Shown here piece by piece: positions 44,156 to 55,323 of a DNA stretch of 64,000 nucleotides. Position 1 is the stretch's first letter. Each line of letters opens with the position of its first letter. The stretch spans positions 62,829,411 to 62,893,410 of the forward strand of contig OY759266.1 of the NCBI GenBank assembly GCA_963662155.1. Reading direction: 5' to 3'. Under the pieces are notes generated by a model. The model searched no databases. It had not been told where the DNA came from and saw nothing but the letters and a program-made list of their open reading frames with translations. A program made the translations under genes and the position numbers. Source of the DNA: Lamellibrachia columna. Lineage: Eukaryota; Annelida; Polychaeta; Sabellida; Siboglinidae.

Positions 44156-44476
44156 AGTGTGTATTGAATATTTTATTCTAGTTATCACTCCATCTCCTGT
44201 ATTGCAATGGTATGTTTGTTGTACCGTGTTTTGACCAAACTTGTGTAACATTTGAGATGTTTCAGAACCTATTTTATCTCACATTTTGTCATTACCTTTA
44301 CATAGTGACATAGTGTCAGTATGTATTAGTGACAAAATACTTCATTTAAGAAATTAATATTTAAATAAAAAGCTGAGGAAAAATGCTATTTAATTTAATA
44401 ATTCTTGTGGAACCTTTCCCACATGTTATGTTCCTTTCCTTGCTGCTGTAGATATTTACGATGACTTTGCTCATAG

Positions 44477-44661
44477 GTGGCAACTGGAGCAGTGATTGAT
44501 GTGGTTCGTAAGCCAGACTGTTGCTCTGATCCTCACATTCACATGGCTATCGTAGAGACAGGCCCAAGTAGGATGATCGACCCCACTGAATACCTTCGTA
44601 ACTGAAAGGTGCAGCCTCCCAAATGGGTGCAGGAGTATGACCACTTCGTATTGTCTGGAGA
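44477..44661 (+). pseudogene. Exon c of the unnamed host gene, copy A, with an in-frame stop
   Basis: Acceptor CTCATAG then VATGAVIDVVRKPDCCSDPH, IHMAIVETGPSRMIDPTEYL, RN, stop (TGA), KVQPPKWVQEYDHFVLSGE, then donor GA|GTGAGT. The Cys-Cys pair and the W-V-Q-E-Y-D-H-F pattern look like a secreted domain. The single TGA breaks it. Copy B has lost this exon. Confidence 0.6.
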
Positions 44662-45112
44662 GTGAGTTCAGACAATATATGTTACATAATCAGATTCATA
44701 TCTGAAAGATATAAACTCAATTATGTGGTTAGTGTTTGCCAAGCAAATTATTCCGCTAATCGGGAGAAAATGTCATTCAAACAGCAATACTGGTTGTTTA
44801 GATATTCACCTTTACATGCAGTGGGGATGATATCCTGATACTCTAATATGTAGTCTCTATTTCTCATGGTTGTTATGAGTAATGCTATCCTTTAGTTCTA
44901 CCATTTATCAAACAACTTCGTAGTCCTCCATTATACAATGTTAAAAACAAATGTTTTTAGCATTGAAACTTCATGCTGATTAATTGGTCAGAATATGTAT
45001 TAATAGTAGCAGCCAATAAACTCAAAATACTCCTTGTACTTACCATTGACTAAGATATGTTGATGCAACCAGAAACGATTCACTTGTATTTATAATTTTT
45101 ATTTTTAGACTG

Positions 45113-45232
45113 CCAAGAGTTTAGGCCTTTCTGATCTCTCAAATTTGAAAGATGTTTTCAACTTCAAAATTAACTCCATCAGGCTGAACAAATTGCTCAT
45201 AAGGTCGGCTTGTCAAAGGTCAAGATAAGCAT
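45113..45232 (+). other. Possible exon d, copy A
   Basis: After acceptor TTTTTATTTTTAG (45,098-45,110): TAKSLGLSDLSNLKDVFNFK then INSIRLNKLLIRSACQ. Identical in copy B (55,964 on). The phase does not fit exon c, so it may be a worn exon or chance. Confidence 0.35.
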
Positions 45233-45501
45233 CTTGAAACTGTGGAAGAAATTGAGGCTGGACAATGTTTATTTTCAGTGGTGGCTTATTATTTATATAA
45301 TATTAATGTGCTGGCTTAGTACTTCAGGAAAGTATTCTTATGAATAATTTCATGAAATATTGATTTCTGGTGCAAACAGCTAATTTATGACCAGCATAGC
45401 TGCTGTCATTATGTCTAATGTTTCCTCATGAAGTCTAGCATTTTGATATACATGATCTGACCAGGAGTGTTCGGACAATTCTTATTGGGAGGAGTGGCAT
45501 A

Positions 45502-45690
45502 GATGCTGCAGTTCAGAAATGCTTGCAAACGAAATATTGAATCTGTTCAGATCAGCATTGAGTCCTGGGAATCTGCTACAGCAGACTGCAACAACTGGCG
45601 ACAGGCTGTGTGGAGAGGTATCAGGAAGACAGAAGAAAGGAGAAATAAACTGTGGATGGAGAAGAGAGTCCGGGGGCCCATCAATCCCTC
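45502..45690 (+). pseudogene. LINE C-terminal relic (pol-like), copy A
   Basis: LQFRNACKRNIESVQISIES, WESATADCNNWRQAVWRGIR, KTEERRNKLWMEKRVRG. This follows the R-x-K-D-V-C-K-R-D, W-E-x-x-A-x-D-R-x-x-W-R pattern at the C terminus of many LINE proteins. It is shared by both duplication copies, so the insertion is older than the duplication. Confidence 0.7.
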
Positions 45691-45737
45691 ATTGATTGTT
45701 ATCTCAAGTCTGACCCACGTAAGTAGAATGGTCACCT

Positions 45738-45819
45738 GAAAGTAACAATAGTGACAAATATTCCATCATATCTCATACAGGTCACATATGATGGAATATT
45801 TGTCACTATTGTTACTTTC
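45738..45819. other. Perfect 34-bp inverted repeat with 14-bp loop
   Basis: Arms are 45738-45771 and 45786-45819 (start GAAAGTAACAATAGTGAC). Copy B has only the right arm. Confidence 0.95.
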
Positions 45820-45993
45820 ATGTAGTTTAATATATTTTTATTATTGCTCCGAACACAGTTATGTTGAGCACATTATACTGATGTTACCTTTTGTTATCAG
45901 AGCTTAACTGAAGTGTTTAGTATAGGGGTTCATACATCAGTTCAGTTCTTTAGAAAGTCTTACAAGGCAGTAACATGTACTTAACATTGACAG

Positions 45994-46203
45994 AATGTTT
46001 TTACATTGGGAGTCGAATTGGCAAGAACATCCTGTGTCGCTTTGACAAGACTTGCACCAGCATCAGTTGTTGTGTTGACCTTAAGTTGTTCATCTACCAA
46101 CACACGTTGACCGCCTACGTCAGATATAACACCTGTAACCTGGAACTGATCATTGGCCTCAACGAGTGGACGGCCAGCTTCAACATGTTTGAACAGGACT
46201 TCA
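45994..46203 (+). CDS. Exon f of the unnamed host gene, copy A
   Basis: 210 bp after acceptor TTGACAG: ECFYIGSRIGKNILCRFDKT, CTSISCCVDLKLFIYQHTLT, AYVRYNTCNLELIIGLNEWT, ASFNMFEQDF; donor TTCA|GTGAGTG. The C-x-S-x-x-C-C-V-D-L and Y-N-T-C-N-L-E-L-x-I-G-L-x-x-W pattern recalls a repeated module in large uncharacterised lophotrochozoan secreted proteins. Splicing to exon g (46,525) keeps the frame across a phase-1 intron. Confidence 0.68.
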
Positions 46204-46524
46204 GTGAGTGATTTTACAGCAAACTTAATTTATTAATCATTTCACTCCAGTAGACACTTGTTAATATCTCAATGATCCCTTTGGATATCATAGATGACAA
46301 TAAATTAATTAAACAAATGATCTGATTGTGGAAGTTCCAACAGTATCAATAATATTTTTAGAAACAAATTGACAGATATCTGTCAAGACTGTCCACACAT
46401 TGATAAAACTGTTTAGTGATTCCTTATCCATCTGCACTTTGTCTGTTGCTTTGGATAGAAATTTGCTTAAATCTTATTATATATATTTCGGCAACATGCA
46501 CATGTGTATTTTGTTAATTTTCAG

Positions 46525-46625
46525 TAAAAAAAGACAATGTGAATCTTCTGAAAGAAGCCAACATATTGAGTGTTGACCACACGAAGCTGTACCTCAAGAT
46601 TGAGAAGACAAACAACATTCTGAAG
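46525..46625 (+). CDS. Exon g of the unnamed host gene, copy A
   Basis: 101 bp after acceptor AATTTTCAG: (I)KKDNVNLLKEANILSVDHT then KLYLKIEKTNNILK, donor AAG|GTAACC. Open in the phase set by exon f and nearly identical in copy B. No further exon is found to the right in the window. Confidence 0.68.
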
Positions 46626-46744
46626 GTAACCAGTTTGTTTTATGCTGGAAGATCCTACTGCTACTTTGAGTGGACCTGAATCAAATAACATATTGGCATT
46701 GATCTAACATGACAGTTGTTGTAGTCTTATTCAGCTCCAGTGAA

Positions 46745-46858
46745 CTTACCGAACAAATTATACAACTAGATTTATTACAAGGATTATTTCATCCTTACTT
46801 TACTAACAATTAATATCATAACATTTCAACTTAAAAATAATGGCTTTATTCGCCCAAT
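46745..46858. repeat. Dispersed repeat, about 115 bp (copy 2 of 3)
   Basis: Same as 13,435-13,557 and 57,533-57,645. It ends at the LINE-beta 3' tail. Confidence 0.88.
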
Positions 46859-47335
46859 ATATTAAGTGTTTCACAAGATTTAACAAGATTGCCATCCCAA
46901 ACAAGTTCCAGATGGCAAGTGGACAAGGAAGCCATTGGCTTATTGAGAGTCCAACAATGTTCTTAACTATGTGTAGCCTGCCCTTATCAGATATCTGTCA
47001 ACTCTATTTTTAAACATACACTACTAGCATTAACACAATCATTTGGCAGTTTGTTCCATTCGTTTATCACCAGAAATAGTACTTTCTCATGTCCAACCTA
47101 CACTGCTCCTTATCTAATGCTACTTTGTGTCCTCTGGTTCTACTGCCTTCTTTAAGTTTGAAGAACATAATCCTATCAACATCCTCATAACCATTCACTA
47201 TTTTAAACACTTTTATTTGGTCTCCTCTTAGTCTTCAGGTCTGTAGTGTTGTCAAACCACATTTGAATAAGCGGCTTTCATAACTAAGGTCTCTCAATCC
47301 TAGAAACATTTTAGTTGCTCTTCGTTGTATTCTTT

Positions 47336-47752
47336 CTAGCTTGTCTGTATCCTTTTACGATACGGCCTCCATGCTTGAATACAATATTCCAAATGTGTTC
47401 TAACTATTGCTTTGTACAGGGGTACAATTAGCTGTTTCTCCTTATACGTGATAGATCTCCTAATTAACCCTAGAATTTGATTTCCTTTCGAATCAGCAAT
47501 CCGACATTTCTCTGAAACTTTCATATCATCACTAAATGTCATCACTAAACTCCATTTTATATTCTTCGTCCATGTTTCATGTCCTATGTGTATGCATTTA
47601 CGCTTCCCAAAATTGAATAACATTGGCCATTTTTCAGACCTTTTAAATAGATCATCCTGTAAACTTTGTTTATCTGTATCATTAGTAACCTTTCTGAATA
47701 CTTTTGTGTCATCTGCAAATTTGAGTACTTTGCTAAATATGTCATCCTCCAA
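47336..47752 (-). pseudogene. LINE-beta copy 8: RT palm end and thumb
   Basis: 138 codons: EDDIFSKVLKFADDTKVFRK (intact FADD box), KWPMLFNFGKRKCIHIGHE, a small deletion, then SDDMKVSEKCRIADSKGNQI and LGLIRRSITYKEKQLIVPLY. The frame breaks after YRKRIQTS. It lies on the other side of the AT repeat from motif B. Confidence 0.85.
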
Positions 47753-47755
47753 ATC

Positions 47756-47756
<1 letters not shown>

Positions 47757-47836
<80 letters not shown>
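47757..47836. repeat. (AT)n inside the LINE-beta RT gene
   Basis: About 40 AT units between codons for GPILF and INDLEDD. Other LINE-beta copies show shorter AT runs at exactly this place. Confidence 0.95.
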
Positions 47837-47839
<3 letters not shown>

Positions 47840-48470
47840 AATATAGGGCCTAATACTGATCCCTGTGGTACCCTAATCAAAACAGATTTCCAGTTTGAAA
47901 TCTCACCATCTACTATTACTCTTTGTCTTTTGTGTGTAAGCCACTTTTCTATCCAGTTGATTACATCATTACCTATGCCATGGGGTTTTAGTTTAAGTAA
48001 CAATCTTTGATGTGGCACTTTATCAAAACCTTTCTGAAAATCTAAGTAGACAACATCCACTGGAGACCCGTCATCTACCCACTTTATAATTTCTTCAAAA
48101 AAACATAAGAGATTGTTAAACATGACCTTGCTTTTAGGAATCGATGTTGAGATGTATTTATTAATTGATGTTTTACAAGGAATTCCACCATGTGATCTCT
48201 AATTAATGTTTCGAGTAATGTACATACAACTGATGTTAAACTCACTGGTCTGTAATTTTCTGGCTTCTTCCTTGATCCCTTCTTAAATAGCGACATAATG
48301 TTTGCTTCTTTCCATTCTGTAGGAACTATTCCTTCTTCTAGTGACAAGTTAAACAATTTTGCAAGTGGTGTACTAATTTGCTGAACAATTTCCTTAAGCA
48401 GTTTTGGTGGTATCCCATCTACTCCAGGTGATTTATTATCTTTCATCTTCTTAATTTTCTTTGCTATCAT
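47837..48470 (-). pseudogene. LINE-beta copy 8: RT fingers and palm
   Basis: Two overlapping frames (48084-48470 and 47758-48123): MKDNKSPGVDGIPPKLLKEI, NYRPVSLTSVVCTLLETLI, HRFLKARSCLT, then VVYLDFQKGFDKVPHQRLL (motif A, AFD to GFD) and RVPQGSVLGPILF (motif B). Confidence 0.86.
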
Positions 48471-48803
48471 TTCAGGAGTTACAAATAACTGCCCTATATG
48501 TTCTGATTAATTGCCCTCAAATTTAGTAAATGGAACTGGAAGTGAGCTGATATTTTCTGTGGTAAAAACTGAGCTGAAATACTCATTCAAGACCTCTGCC
48601 ATTTGGAACCCGTTTGAAATTATGTTTTCACTGTTGTTTTCCAGTGGTCCGACCTTATCTCGAACTTTGTCTTTACTCCTTACATAAGCATAGAAACTCT
48701 TGCTGTCATTTTTTATATTACCTGCCTATTTTTTTCAAAGGTTCTTTTAGATTTTATAATTTCAGTTGTAGCTAGGTTAAGTGCCTCTTTGTAGTTTGTG
48801 TAG

Positions 48804-49727
48804 TCAGTCTTCTACATTTCCAGTGTGTTTATAGACCCTCCACAGCATCTGTTTGTGAGCAATTTTTTTAATAGCCTCTTTTGACAGGTGTTTTTTCCTT
48901 GACCTTTTCCCATGTTTTCTTAATGGAAAAAAATTCTCAATAATGCCCTCAATCTCATATTTTAAACAAGTCCAGTATTCTGTTGCTGTCTTGTTCTTCA
49001 GCAAATTATTGGTTATGGTCACTTGAGCCCAAAGGTTCGTGTACTTCAACATTGTCAACTAATTCATTTTGAGAAGACAAAATTAAATCTAACACATTCC
49101 CACCTCTGGTTGGTTCCAAGACATGTTGATTAAGGAAACAATCCTGTGTTAGAAGTAGAAACTTATGGTCATCACCTCCAGCACTCTCTAATGATTCCCA
49201 TTGTATATGGCCATGGTTAAAATCACCCATTATAACACATTCCCCATTGCTCACCTCCCTTATCGCCTTTTGTAATTTTACATCTTCCTCTTGTCCTATG
49301 TTAGGACTACGATAAACTACTCCTATTGTTAATGTTGAGTTCCTGGTAACTATGTTACACCAAATTGCTTCCTCACTATCTGCTTCACTTTTCAGTGTTA
49401 TTTCATATGCTTGGATAGATTCTTTAATATATAAAATTATTCCACCTCCCCTTCTTTCTCGTCTCTCCTTCCTAAACATTACATAGCCTGTCAGTGCTAA
49501 CTCAACATCTACTATATCTTCATTTGCCCATGATTCTGTGATGCCTATTACATGAGGATCAATATCTGCTACCCTAATGTCTAACTCACTTTTTTTATTT
49601 ACTATGCTCCTGGCATTTAAGCATGTACATTTAAGTTCATTGTCCGAAATTATTGGTGAACATTTCTTTGGATGTGTATTTGTAGTAGTACTCCTTTGAG
49701 TTTTCTCTGTCAGTTCCTCCTGCGCAT
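48804..49727 (-). pseudogene. LINE-beta copy 8: endonuclease and linker
   Basis: Open from 49,727 in the phase reached by -1 slippage: LDAQEELTEKTQRSTT, CTCLNARSIVNKKSELDIRV, GITESWANEDIVDVELALTG, MFRKERRERRGGGIILY, MGDFNHGHIQW and GSSDHNQ, then after a deletion KNKTATEYWTCLKYEIEGII and RKKHLSKEAIKKIA. The first ATG in this frame (MFRKER, 49,479) again lies after the first endonuclease motifs. Confidence 0.85.
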
Positions 49728-49737
49728 CTAGTTTAAA
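49728..49737 (-). promoter_or_regulatory. Putative -1 frameshift site TTTAAAC-TAG, copy 8
   Basis: Heptamer at 49731-49737 and TAG at 49728-49730, same arrangement as at 28593-28602. The -1 frame reads CTA-GAT-GCG-CAG and stays open into the endonuclease. Confidence 0.62.
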
Positions 49738-50321
49738 TAATTTATGGTACCTGTGCCCTTGTCGATAACTCTGACAAACTCACACCCAAGAACTGCAGTG
49801 CCCTTCCCTGTCAGATGAAGTCCATCTCTCATGAAAAAGTCATCTCTTCCCACAAAGTTTAACCACATGTCTACGAAGTCTACTCCCTCCTCCATACATA
49901 CCTTCTGGAGCGGTGTATTGATCGTCATCCTCCTACAGTTGCTATATTCCTCACCCCTGCCTCCCATTATTGGTAATATCCCCGACAATACAATCTGTCC
50001 AACACGTGCCTCTTTAAGTGTCTTGATCAACCTCTTGTACTTACCAACGATGGCTGACGTTCCCTCCTTCTCGGCATTGTTCGTTCCCACATGCACGAGA
50101 ACAGCAACTCCCGTGCCACCACCCATGACTTGTCTTGCCTTCTCTGCTATATCCTCTAGTTTTGCCCCTGGTAGGCATACTGTTATGTCATCTCCTCTAT
50201 TTACAATTTTATCCACTTTCCTAATGATGGAATCCCCCATAAATACCCGGGCTTTCCTCGCTTTCCCCTGTGATACTACATCAGCAAAGCTCCTTTCCTG
50301 TTGCACACTACTAGTATGCAC
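49728..50321 (-). CDS. LINE-beta copy 8 ORF1: SGNH esterase-like part
   Basis: 197 codons with all esterase blocks: ARVFMGDSIIRKVDKIV, CLPGAKLEDI, VLVHVGTNNAEKEGTSAIVG, IVLSGILPIMGGRG and MRDGLHLTGKGTAVL. It ends TAT-TTA-AAC-TAG, with the same slippery heptamer as copy 6. In the same phase upstream a TAA (near 50,322) and a TAG (near 50,499) interrupt the N-terminal part. Confidence 0.88.
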   Translation of the reverse strand: MHTSSVQQERSFADVVSQGKARKARVFMGDSIIRKVDKIVNRGDDITVCLPGAKLEDIAEKARQVMGGGTGVAVLVHVGTNNAEKEGTSAIVGKYKRLIKTLKEARVGQIVLSGILPIMGGRGEEYSNCRRMTINTPLQKVCMEEGVDFVDMWLNFVGRDDFFMRDGLHLTGKGTAVLGCEFVRVIDKGTGTINYLN

Positions 50322-50498
50322 CCTTTATCTCCTATCATCAACCTTTACCATCTTACCACCTGGCAATCCCTCTCCACTCACCTGCTTACCTCTCTTTTGT
50401 TGCATACTCTGCCTCCTATCATCTTTCTTCTTCTGATCCACAGTCTTCTCCTTTTCTCTGCTCTTGATATTATGGACCATCCTGCCACCTGACAATCC

Positions 50499-50858
50499 CT
50501 ATTCACTCACTCGGTTATCTTCCTTTTGTTGCACATTCTTCCTTTTTCCATCTTTCTTCTTCTTCCAAGCTTTCTCCCTCACATTGCCACTGCTCTCCTT
50601 GTTCTCACCACCTCTGTTCTCCTCATTTTCACTACCTCTGCTCTCCTCGTTCTCACCGCCTCTGCTCTCCTTGCTCTCACCACCTCTGCTCTCCTCGGTC
50701 TCACCACCTCTGCTCTCATCATTCTCACCACCTCTGCTCTCTTCTTTCTCACCCTGCCCTGTCATCATCAAAATCATATGCCTTAACTCAATTACCTGCT
50801 CCTGCAGATATAGCACGACACCACAGCCGACTAGATGCACGCCACAAGTTCTTTTCAC
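50499..50858 (-). pseudogene. LINE-beta copy 8 ORF1: N-terminal part with 8-residue repeats
   Basis: 119 codons: CGVHLVGCGVVLYLQEQVIE (Cys pair then likely coiled coil, matching CRGCARMKELEVELEEL of copy 6), then GGENDESRGGETEESRGGES and so on, about seven 8-residue units, then a Lys-rich stretch. In phase with the esterase part but separated by two stops. Confidence 0.82.
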
Positions 50859-50929
50859 AGCGAGTAACCAAGCCTACCAAACGACTGTATCAATGCACTA
50901 ACAGTAAACAATTTCAAAGCAAAATATAA

Positions 50930-52225
50930 AAATTACTGTCAGGACCACTGATTAAGGGGCTATATATGAGCCAGTAGGCTCCCTGTCCCAAACCCGTTCA
51001 AGGTATGATTCAAGGTATGGCTAAAACAATAACACTAAAATGTGTTATGTGCCCACTGGCCACTGTGCTGCCACTTTGCTAAAATTGGTGCCGTTCTCGA
51101 ATCACTCCAAATCGAAGCTTTTCAAAGTTCATTTTCACAGTCAAATATCACATTAATCAGAATGTCTTGACACACTGTATTGCCAATCAGATTGTCCACC
51201 TCAGTATTAACGGTACAAAGTTAATTGGCGTAATATCCTTAACACATTTTCGAACTGGTTACAATCATCAAGCCTTCCCCAATGACGACAAGATACTGAC
51301 ATTATTAAAAACGAGTCGTCCAGTAGGCATCTATGTTACAAATGCCAACTTGGCTCTATAAACATTCAATGTGGCTGCACCCGTATTACGAAGAAAACAT
51401 TTTTATAACTCAACAGAATGTGCTAAATATTGTTTCCCATGTCAATTCGTCAAATCCGTTAACTCCCATTATTGTTATTCGTACGTTTTCGCCAAATTGG
51501 CGAAGCAGTCCAATTTTCCGTTCGCAAAATACTGATTCGCTTCGCCATTGGCGAAAGGCGATCGATTAGCAGTTATTACTGTTACCTTTCTATCTATAGT
51601 ACTGCAAACCTAAAACATTAAAGCAGCACATTGTCTTATTTCAAATTAAAAAATATCTTGTATGCCACATAAACAAGAAATGAAATTTTCCACTTACAGG
51701 TATCTGCAAAATGTGGTATATGTTTGAGCCAGATTTATGCTGCATGTGATGTGTAAATATTGCTCCCCCCAAATTATTTAAAAGGTTTCCTGCATGAAAT
51801 GTTGCTACAAATACTGCATGTAGCACATACATATTTTTAAATCGTTACAGTTTGCCTTATTGATGACCAGTGAAATTAACTGTAATGCAGAATTACAAGA
51901 AAATAAGCAACTTATTTGATTAAAAGGCCGAATTAAGTTTTTGATGCCTAACCATGAAACTATACACAAATATATATATTTAGACATTTGCATATATGGC
52001 ATTGCAGATAACCACCCATATTGGTTTGCTATCAAAAATGAATTGATCGATATTTGGGAACATGTGAAAAGGGTCAAGCAGTCTATCACGAACAAAGTGG
52101 AATAGGTAGTCAGTGGATGATGATGTTGCCAAAAGATTCACAGGAGTTGACCTAGTAAGTATACATTATCTACATCCAGGTTTTGTGAAAACAATCTTTT
52201 CCTAGTTTTGTTGCTGTAAATATCT
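50930..52225. other. Unique spacer between duplication copies
   Basis: No gene. It holds two related palindromes, TTCGCCAAATTGGCGAA (51488-51504) and TTCGCCATTGGCGAA (about 51,541-51,555). Confidence 0.5.
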
Positions 52226-52226
52226 G

Positions 52227-52450
52227 TGAGTGTCTCTATTTCACCTTCCTCCTGATCTCTTGTTGTATACAAGTGTTGATGTCTTCACCTTCCTCCTGAT
52301 CTCTTGTTGTATACAAGTGTTGATGTCTTCACCTTCCTGCTGATCTCTTGTTGTATACAAGTGTTGATGTCTTCACCTCCTGATCTCTTGTTGTATACAA
52401 GTGTTGATGTCTTCACCTTCCTCCTGATCTCTTATTGTATGCAAGTATTG
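52227..52450. repeat. 44-bp minisatellite, about five units
   Basis: Unit CACCTTCCTCCTGATCTCTT followed by GTTGTATACAAGTGTTGATGTCTT. Copy A of the duplication keeps about two units (41,020-41,085). Confidence 0.93.
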
Positions 52451-52774
52451 ATGCACCAATGAATGTTTCCATGCTATTTTGTATAAACAAGAATAATGCA
52501 GAACTGCTTTGAAAGTTGAAAGGGCCTTTTTAACTATATCGAACTGGTACTGTTGTTTTTATAGTGTTTTATCATGTTTTATATGTTCCCCGCTGAACAT
52601 TTTATAAAATCATATATTTTATGCCCTACATTTACTGTTTTATTTATAAATATACATCTTTTAGATAGATCTCTACTTTGAGTAATAACGTAATGTAAAG
52701 CGCCATAAAGCACTTGGTGAATATGATGCTAAAGTTTGATTTTTTTTTATTACAATATTGTATGTTATGTGTCT

Positions 52775-53480
52775 GTAGGCAAGTACCAATGTCTCCTAGA
52801 TATGTGCTGTTGGCAAGTACCAATGTCTCCTTGCTATGTGTTGTAGGCAAGTACCAATGTCTCTTTGCTATGTGCTGTAGACAAGTACCAATGTCTCCTT
52901 ACTATGTTCTGTAGGCAAGTACCAATGTCTCCTTGGTATGTGCTGTAGGCAAGCACCTACTTCTCCTTGGTATGTGCTGTTGGCAAGCAGCAATGTCTCC
53001 TTGGTATGTGCTGTCAACAAGCACCGATGTTTCCTTGCTATGTGCTGTCAGCAAGCACCAATGTCTCCTTGCTGTGTGCTGTTGGCAAGCACCAATGTCT
53101 CCTTGCTATGTGCTGTCAGCAAGCACTAATGTCTCCTTGCTGTGTGCTGTTGGCAAGCACCAATGTCTCCTTGCTATGTGCTGTCAGCAAGCACTAATGT
53201 CTCCTTGCAATGTGCTGTCGACAAGCACCAATGTCTCCTTGCTATGTGCTGTCAGCAAGCATCAATGTCTCCTTGCTATGTGCTGTAGCCAAGCACCAAC
53301 ATCTCCCTGCTATGTGCTGTTGGCAAGCACCAATGTCTCCTTGGTATGTGCTGTCGACAAGCACCAATGTCTCCTTGGTATGTGCTGTCGACAAGCACCA
53401 ATGTCTTCTTGCTATGTGGTGTTGGCAAGCACCAATATTTCCTTGCTATGTGCTGTAGTCAACTACCAAAATCTACTTGC
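52775..53480 (+). repeat. 34-bp minisatellite in copy B, about 20 units
   Basis: Same unit as at 41,155. The left-most units read GTAGGCAAGTACC, close to the acceptor-like end of the array, and look like the older form. Confidence 0.95.
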
Positions 53481-53493
53481 TTCTTGTGGTTGT

Positions 53494-53665
53494 AGGCAAG
53501 CACGAAGAAAGCAGCCCAGCCGAGATCAAGAAGGTTCAGATGGAGGAACCTGCTGCACTTTTGTTTACCTCAAAAAGCTGCTTGCACCATTCCTACATGC
53601 GTACGACTTCTTCATGCAGACAGTCAAGAACATCAAACAAACTTGGCGTACCAGTGTGTCCGGGT
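53494..53665 (+). other. Possible exon after the 34-bp array, copy B
   Basis: Counterpart of 41,886-42,052 with the same acceptor-like TTGTGGTTGTAG and both frames still open (ESSPAEIKKVQMEEPAALLF or LLAPFLHAYDFFMQTVKNIK). Confidence 0.4.
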
Positions 53666-55090
53666 CTGTATTTGAATTTGTTTTGCTGTTTAAGGGTCAG
53701 ACCACAATAATACCGCCTGCTGTACTTTAGATGGTTGTAGCTACAGCCAATGTCAGTGATTTTTAACTGGGAAGTCACTTGATCTAGTCAGCCAGCAAGT
53801 TTCTGTTTTCTTTCTCCCTCCTCAAATAATTTAGCCCATTGTGAATCAGGGCCATTGATGTTCATATCTGTAGAGTGTATGAATTGTTTAAAGGTATGTA
53901 CAGTCAGCTTAATGTATATATTTTTTTTAAATTATTGAAAGAATTGACTTTGAACATTAAATCTGTTGTGAATAGGTTTATGCCGTAGTATGTAGAGTTG
54001 GAGCCACGTTTGACCTTTTCCACGTGGGTCCAGTTGAATATAATCTAGTAGCTTGTCCGATGTCTTTATAAAAACTAAGTGACACATTTGCACAAATGAG
54101 CTAGCATGTCATAGTGGATACTAGATAGGTTAGATTTTTTGCAAAATGATTTTGAAATGAGGCGAGAGAAAAATCAATCTGAGGATGGAGCTTGTCTCCC
54201 ACAATTGCTGTGAGACTATCAAATCTCCAGTTGTCCTGCTCAGGAGAACAAATCTCCCACTATATTTCTGTTGAAATTACATTCTTTGCAGCCTAACAAC
54301 ATATTGTTAATCCCTCCCCTTACTAATGCCTGAACAATGCAGACCTGTCTAACCTGTGTCCTTGTGTCTTGTGTGTCGTTGACATTGTTTATAAGCCATA
54401 GACGAGCAAAGCACTGGCACCTTCGGGTTCCCTATTGTAAATTTTTTCACCCACTGTAAACCAGGCTCACATTAATCAATATACAATCCGTTAACTATCC
54501 ATTGAGATAATACCTAGCGATACATCATGGTATAAGACATATTATGTTTATGTTCACATGCAATAGATACAATATGGCACAGGCACTGCTTGAAGAGATC
54601 TTTGGGCTAAAGGTGAATGAAAAGTTCCCAAAGAAACTGCTGTAGTAGACATCACGTGGTGTTGGTGTCTGGGAAATAGACGGAAAATGGTCATTACAGC
54701 CACAAAGTAATCATGCTGGAAGTCACTTTTGTCCTGCTTTTATGATTATTGCTGTCCATATTACCCTTACCCAGCATCTCCACGTGAATTCAAGGTGTCA
54801 TGTAGGTATTGATAAGCGTTTTCACGGCAGCTTGGCAGGGGTGTGCACATAGAGCACTGATGTTTACATGTTATGACATATTTACGTGTCATGTATATGG
54901 CAATACTCAAATTCTATTAGAAAATGAAGATCTGCCACTAAATATAATATGTTCATTCGTCCTTAATTACATTGTTTGGTCATGTGATAACATTACCTCA
55001 AGCCCTCAGCTGGTAAGCTTCCAGAAGCTTAGAATTTGATGGCAAGATATGTCATGTAGTAAGCTACGTTGACTATGTTGTATATTGTAG

Positions 55091-55212
55091 ATTGCTCCTG
55101 ATGGCAGACATCTGAGTATGGCTGGATCTCAACAAGTCACCATTTCTGTGAGCAACATGAAGAATGGGATGTTATTATTAACAATGTTGAGCTGAACGTG
55201 GTAGAAAAACAG
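55091..55212 (+). pseudogene. Exon b, copy B, frameshifted
   Basis: 122 bp against 123 in copy A; one base is lost at AAGAATGGGATG, which shifts the frame after SVSNMKN. The GC donor CAG|GCAAGT is kept. Confidence 0.65.
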
Positions 55213-55323
55213 GCAAGTTGGATAGTTCCCATGGATGACCCTTACAGCTAATCACCTAAAGTGTGTACTGAATGTGGTAGACAAACAGAGAAGTTGGATA
55301 CTTCCCATGGGTTACCCTTACAA

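Larger units (their letters stand above)
41025..46860 (+). repeat. Segmental duplication, copy A
   Basis: Matches 52,330-57,650 in the same orientation: 44-bp TTGTATACA..GTGTTGATGTCTTCACC repeats, the AAATCATATATTTT block, the 34-bp array, the exons and the right-hand dispersed repeat with the LINE-beta junction. Differences are mostly single bases plus a few large indels. This is a tandem duplication with a period of about 11.3 kb. Confidence 0.92.
46864..50870 (-). mobile_element. LINE-beta copy 8: near full-length, decayed
   Basis: 3' tail at 46,864-46,900, ORF2 pieces from 47,336 to 49,727, ORF1 from 49,728 to 50,858. It differs from copy 6 throughout, so it belongs to another subfamily. 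The RT is broken by an AT microsatellite and frameshifts; about 90 codons are lost near 49,020, where the LINE jumps from the SDHNQ motif to the TNNLLKNKTATEYW region. Confidence 0.9.

Noticed and set aside
49831..50901. Plus-strand frames of 63-201 codons
   Set aside because: Antisense of LINE-beta copy 8 ORF1.
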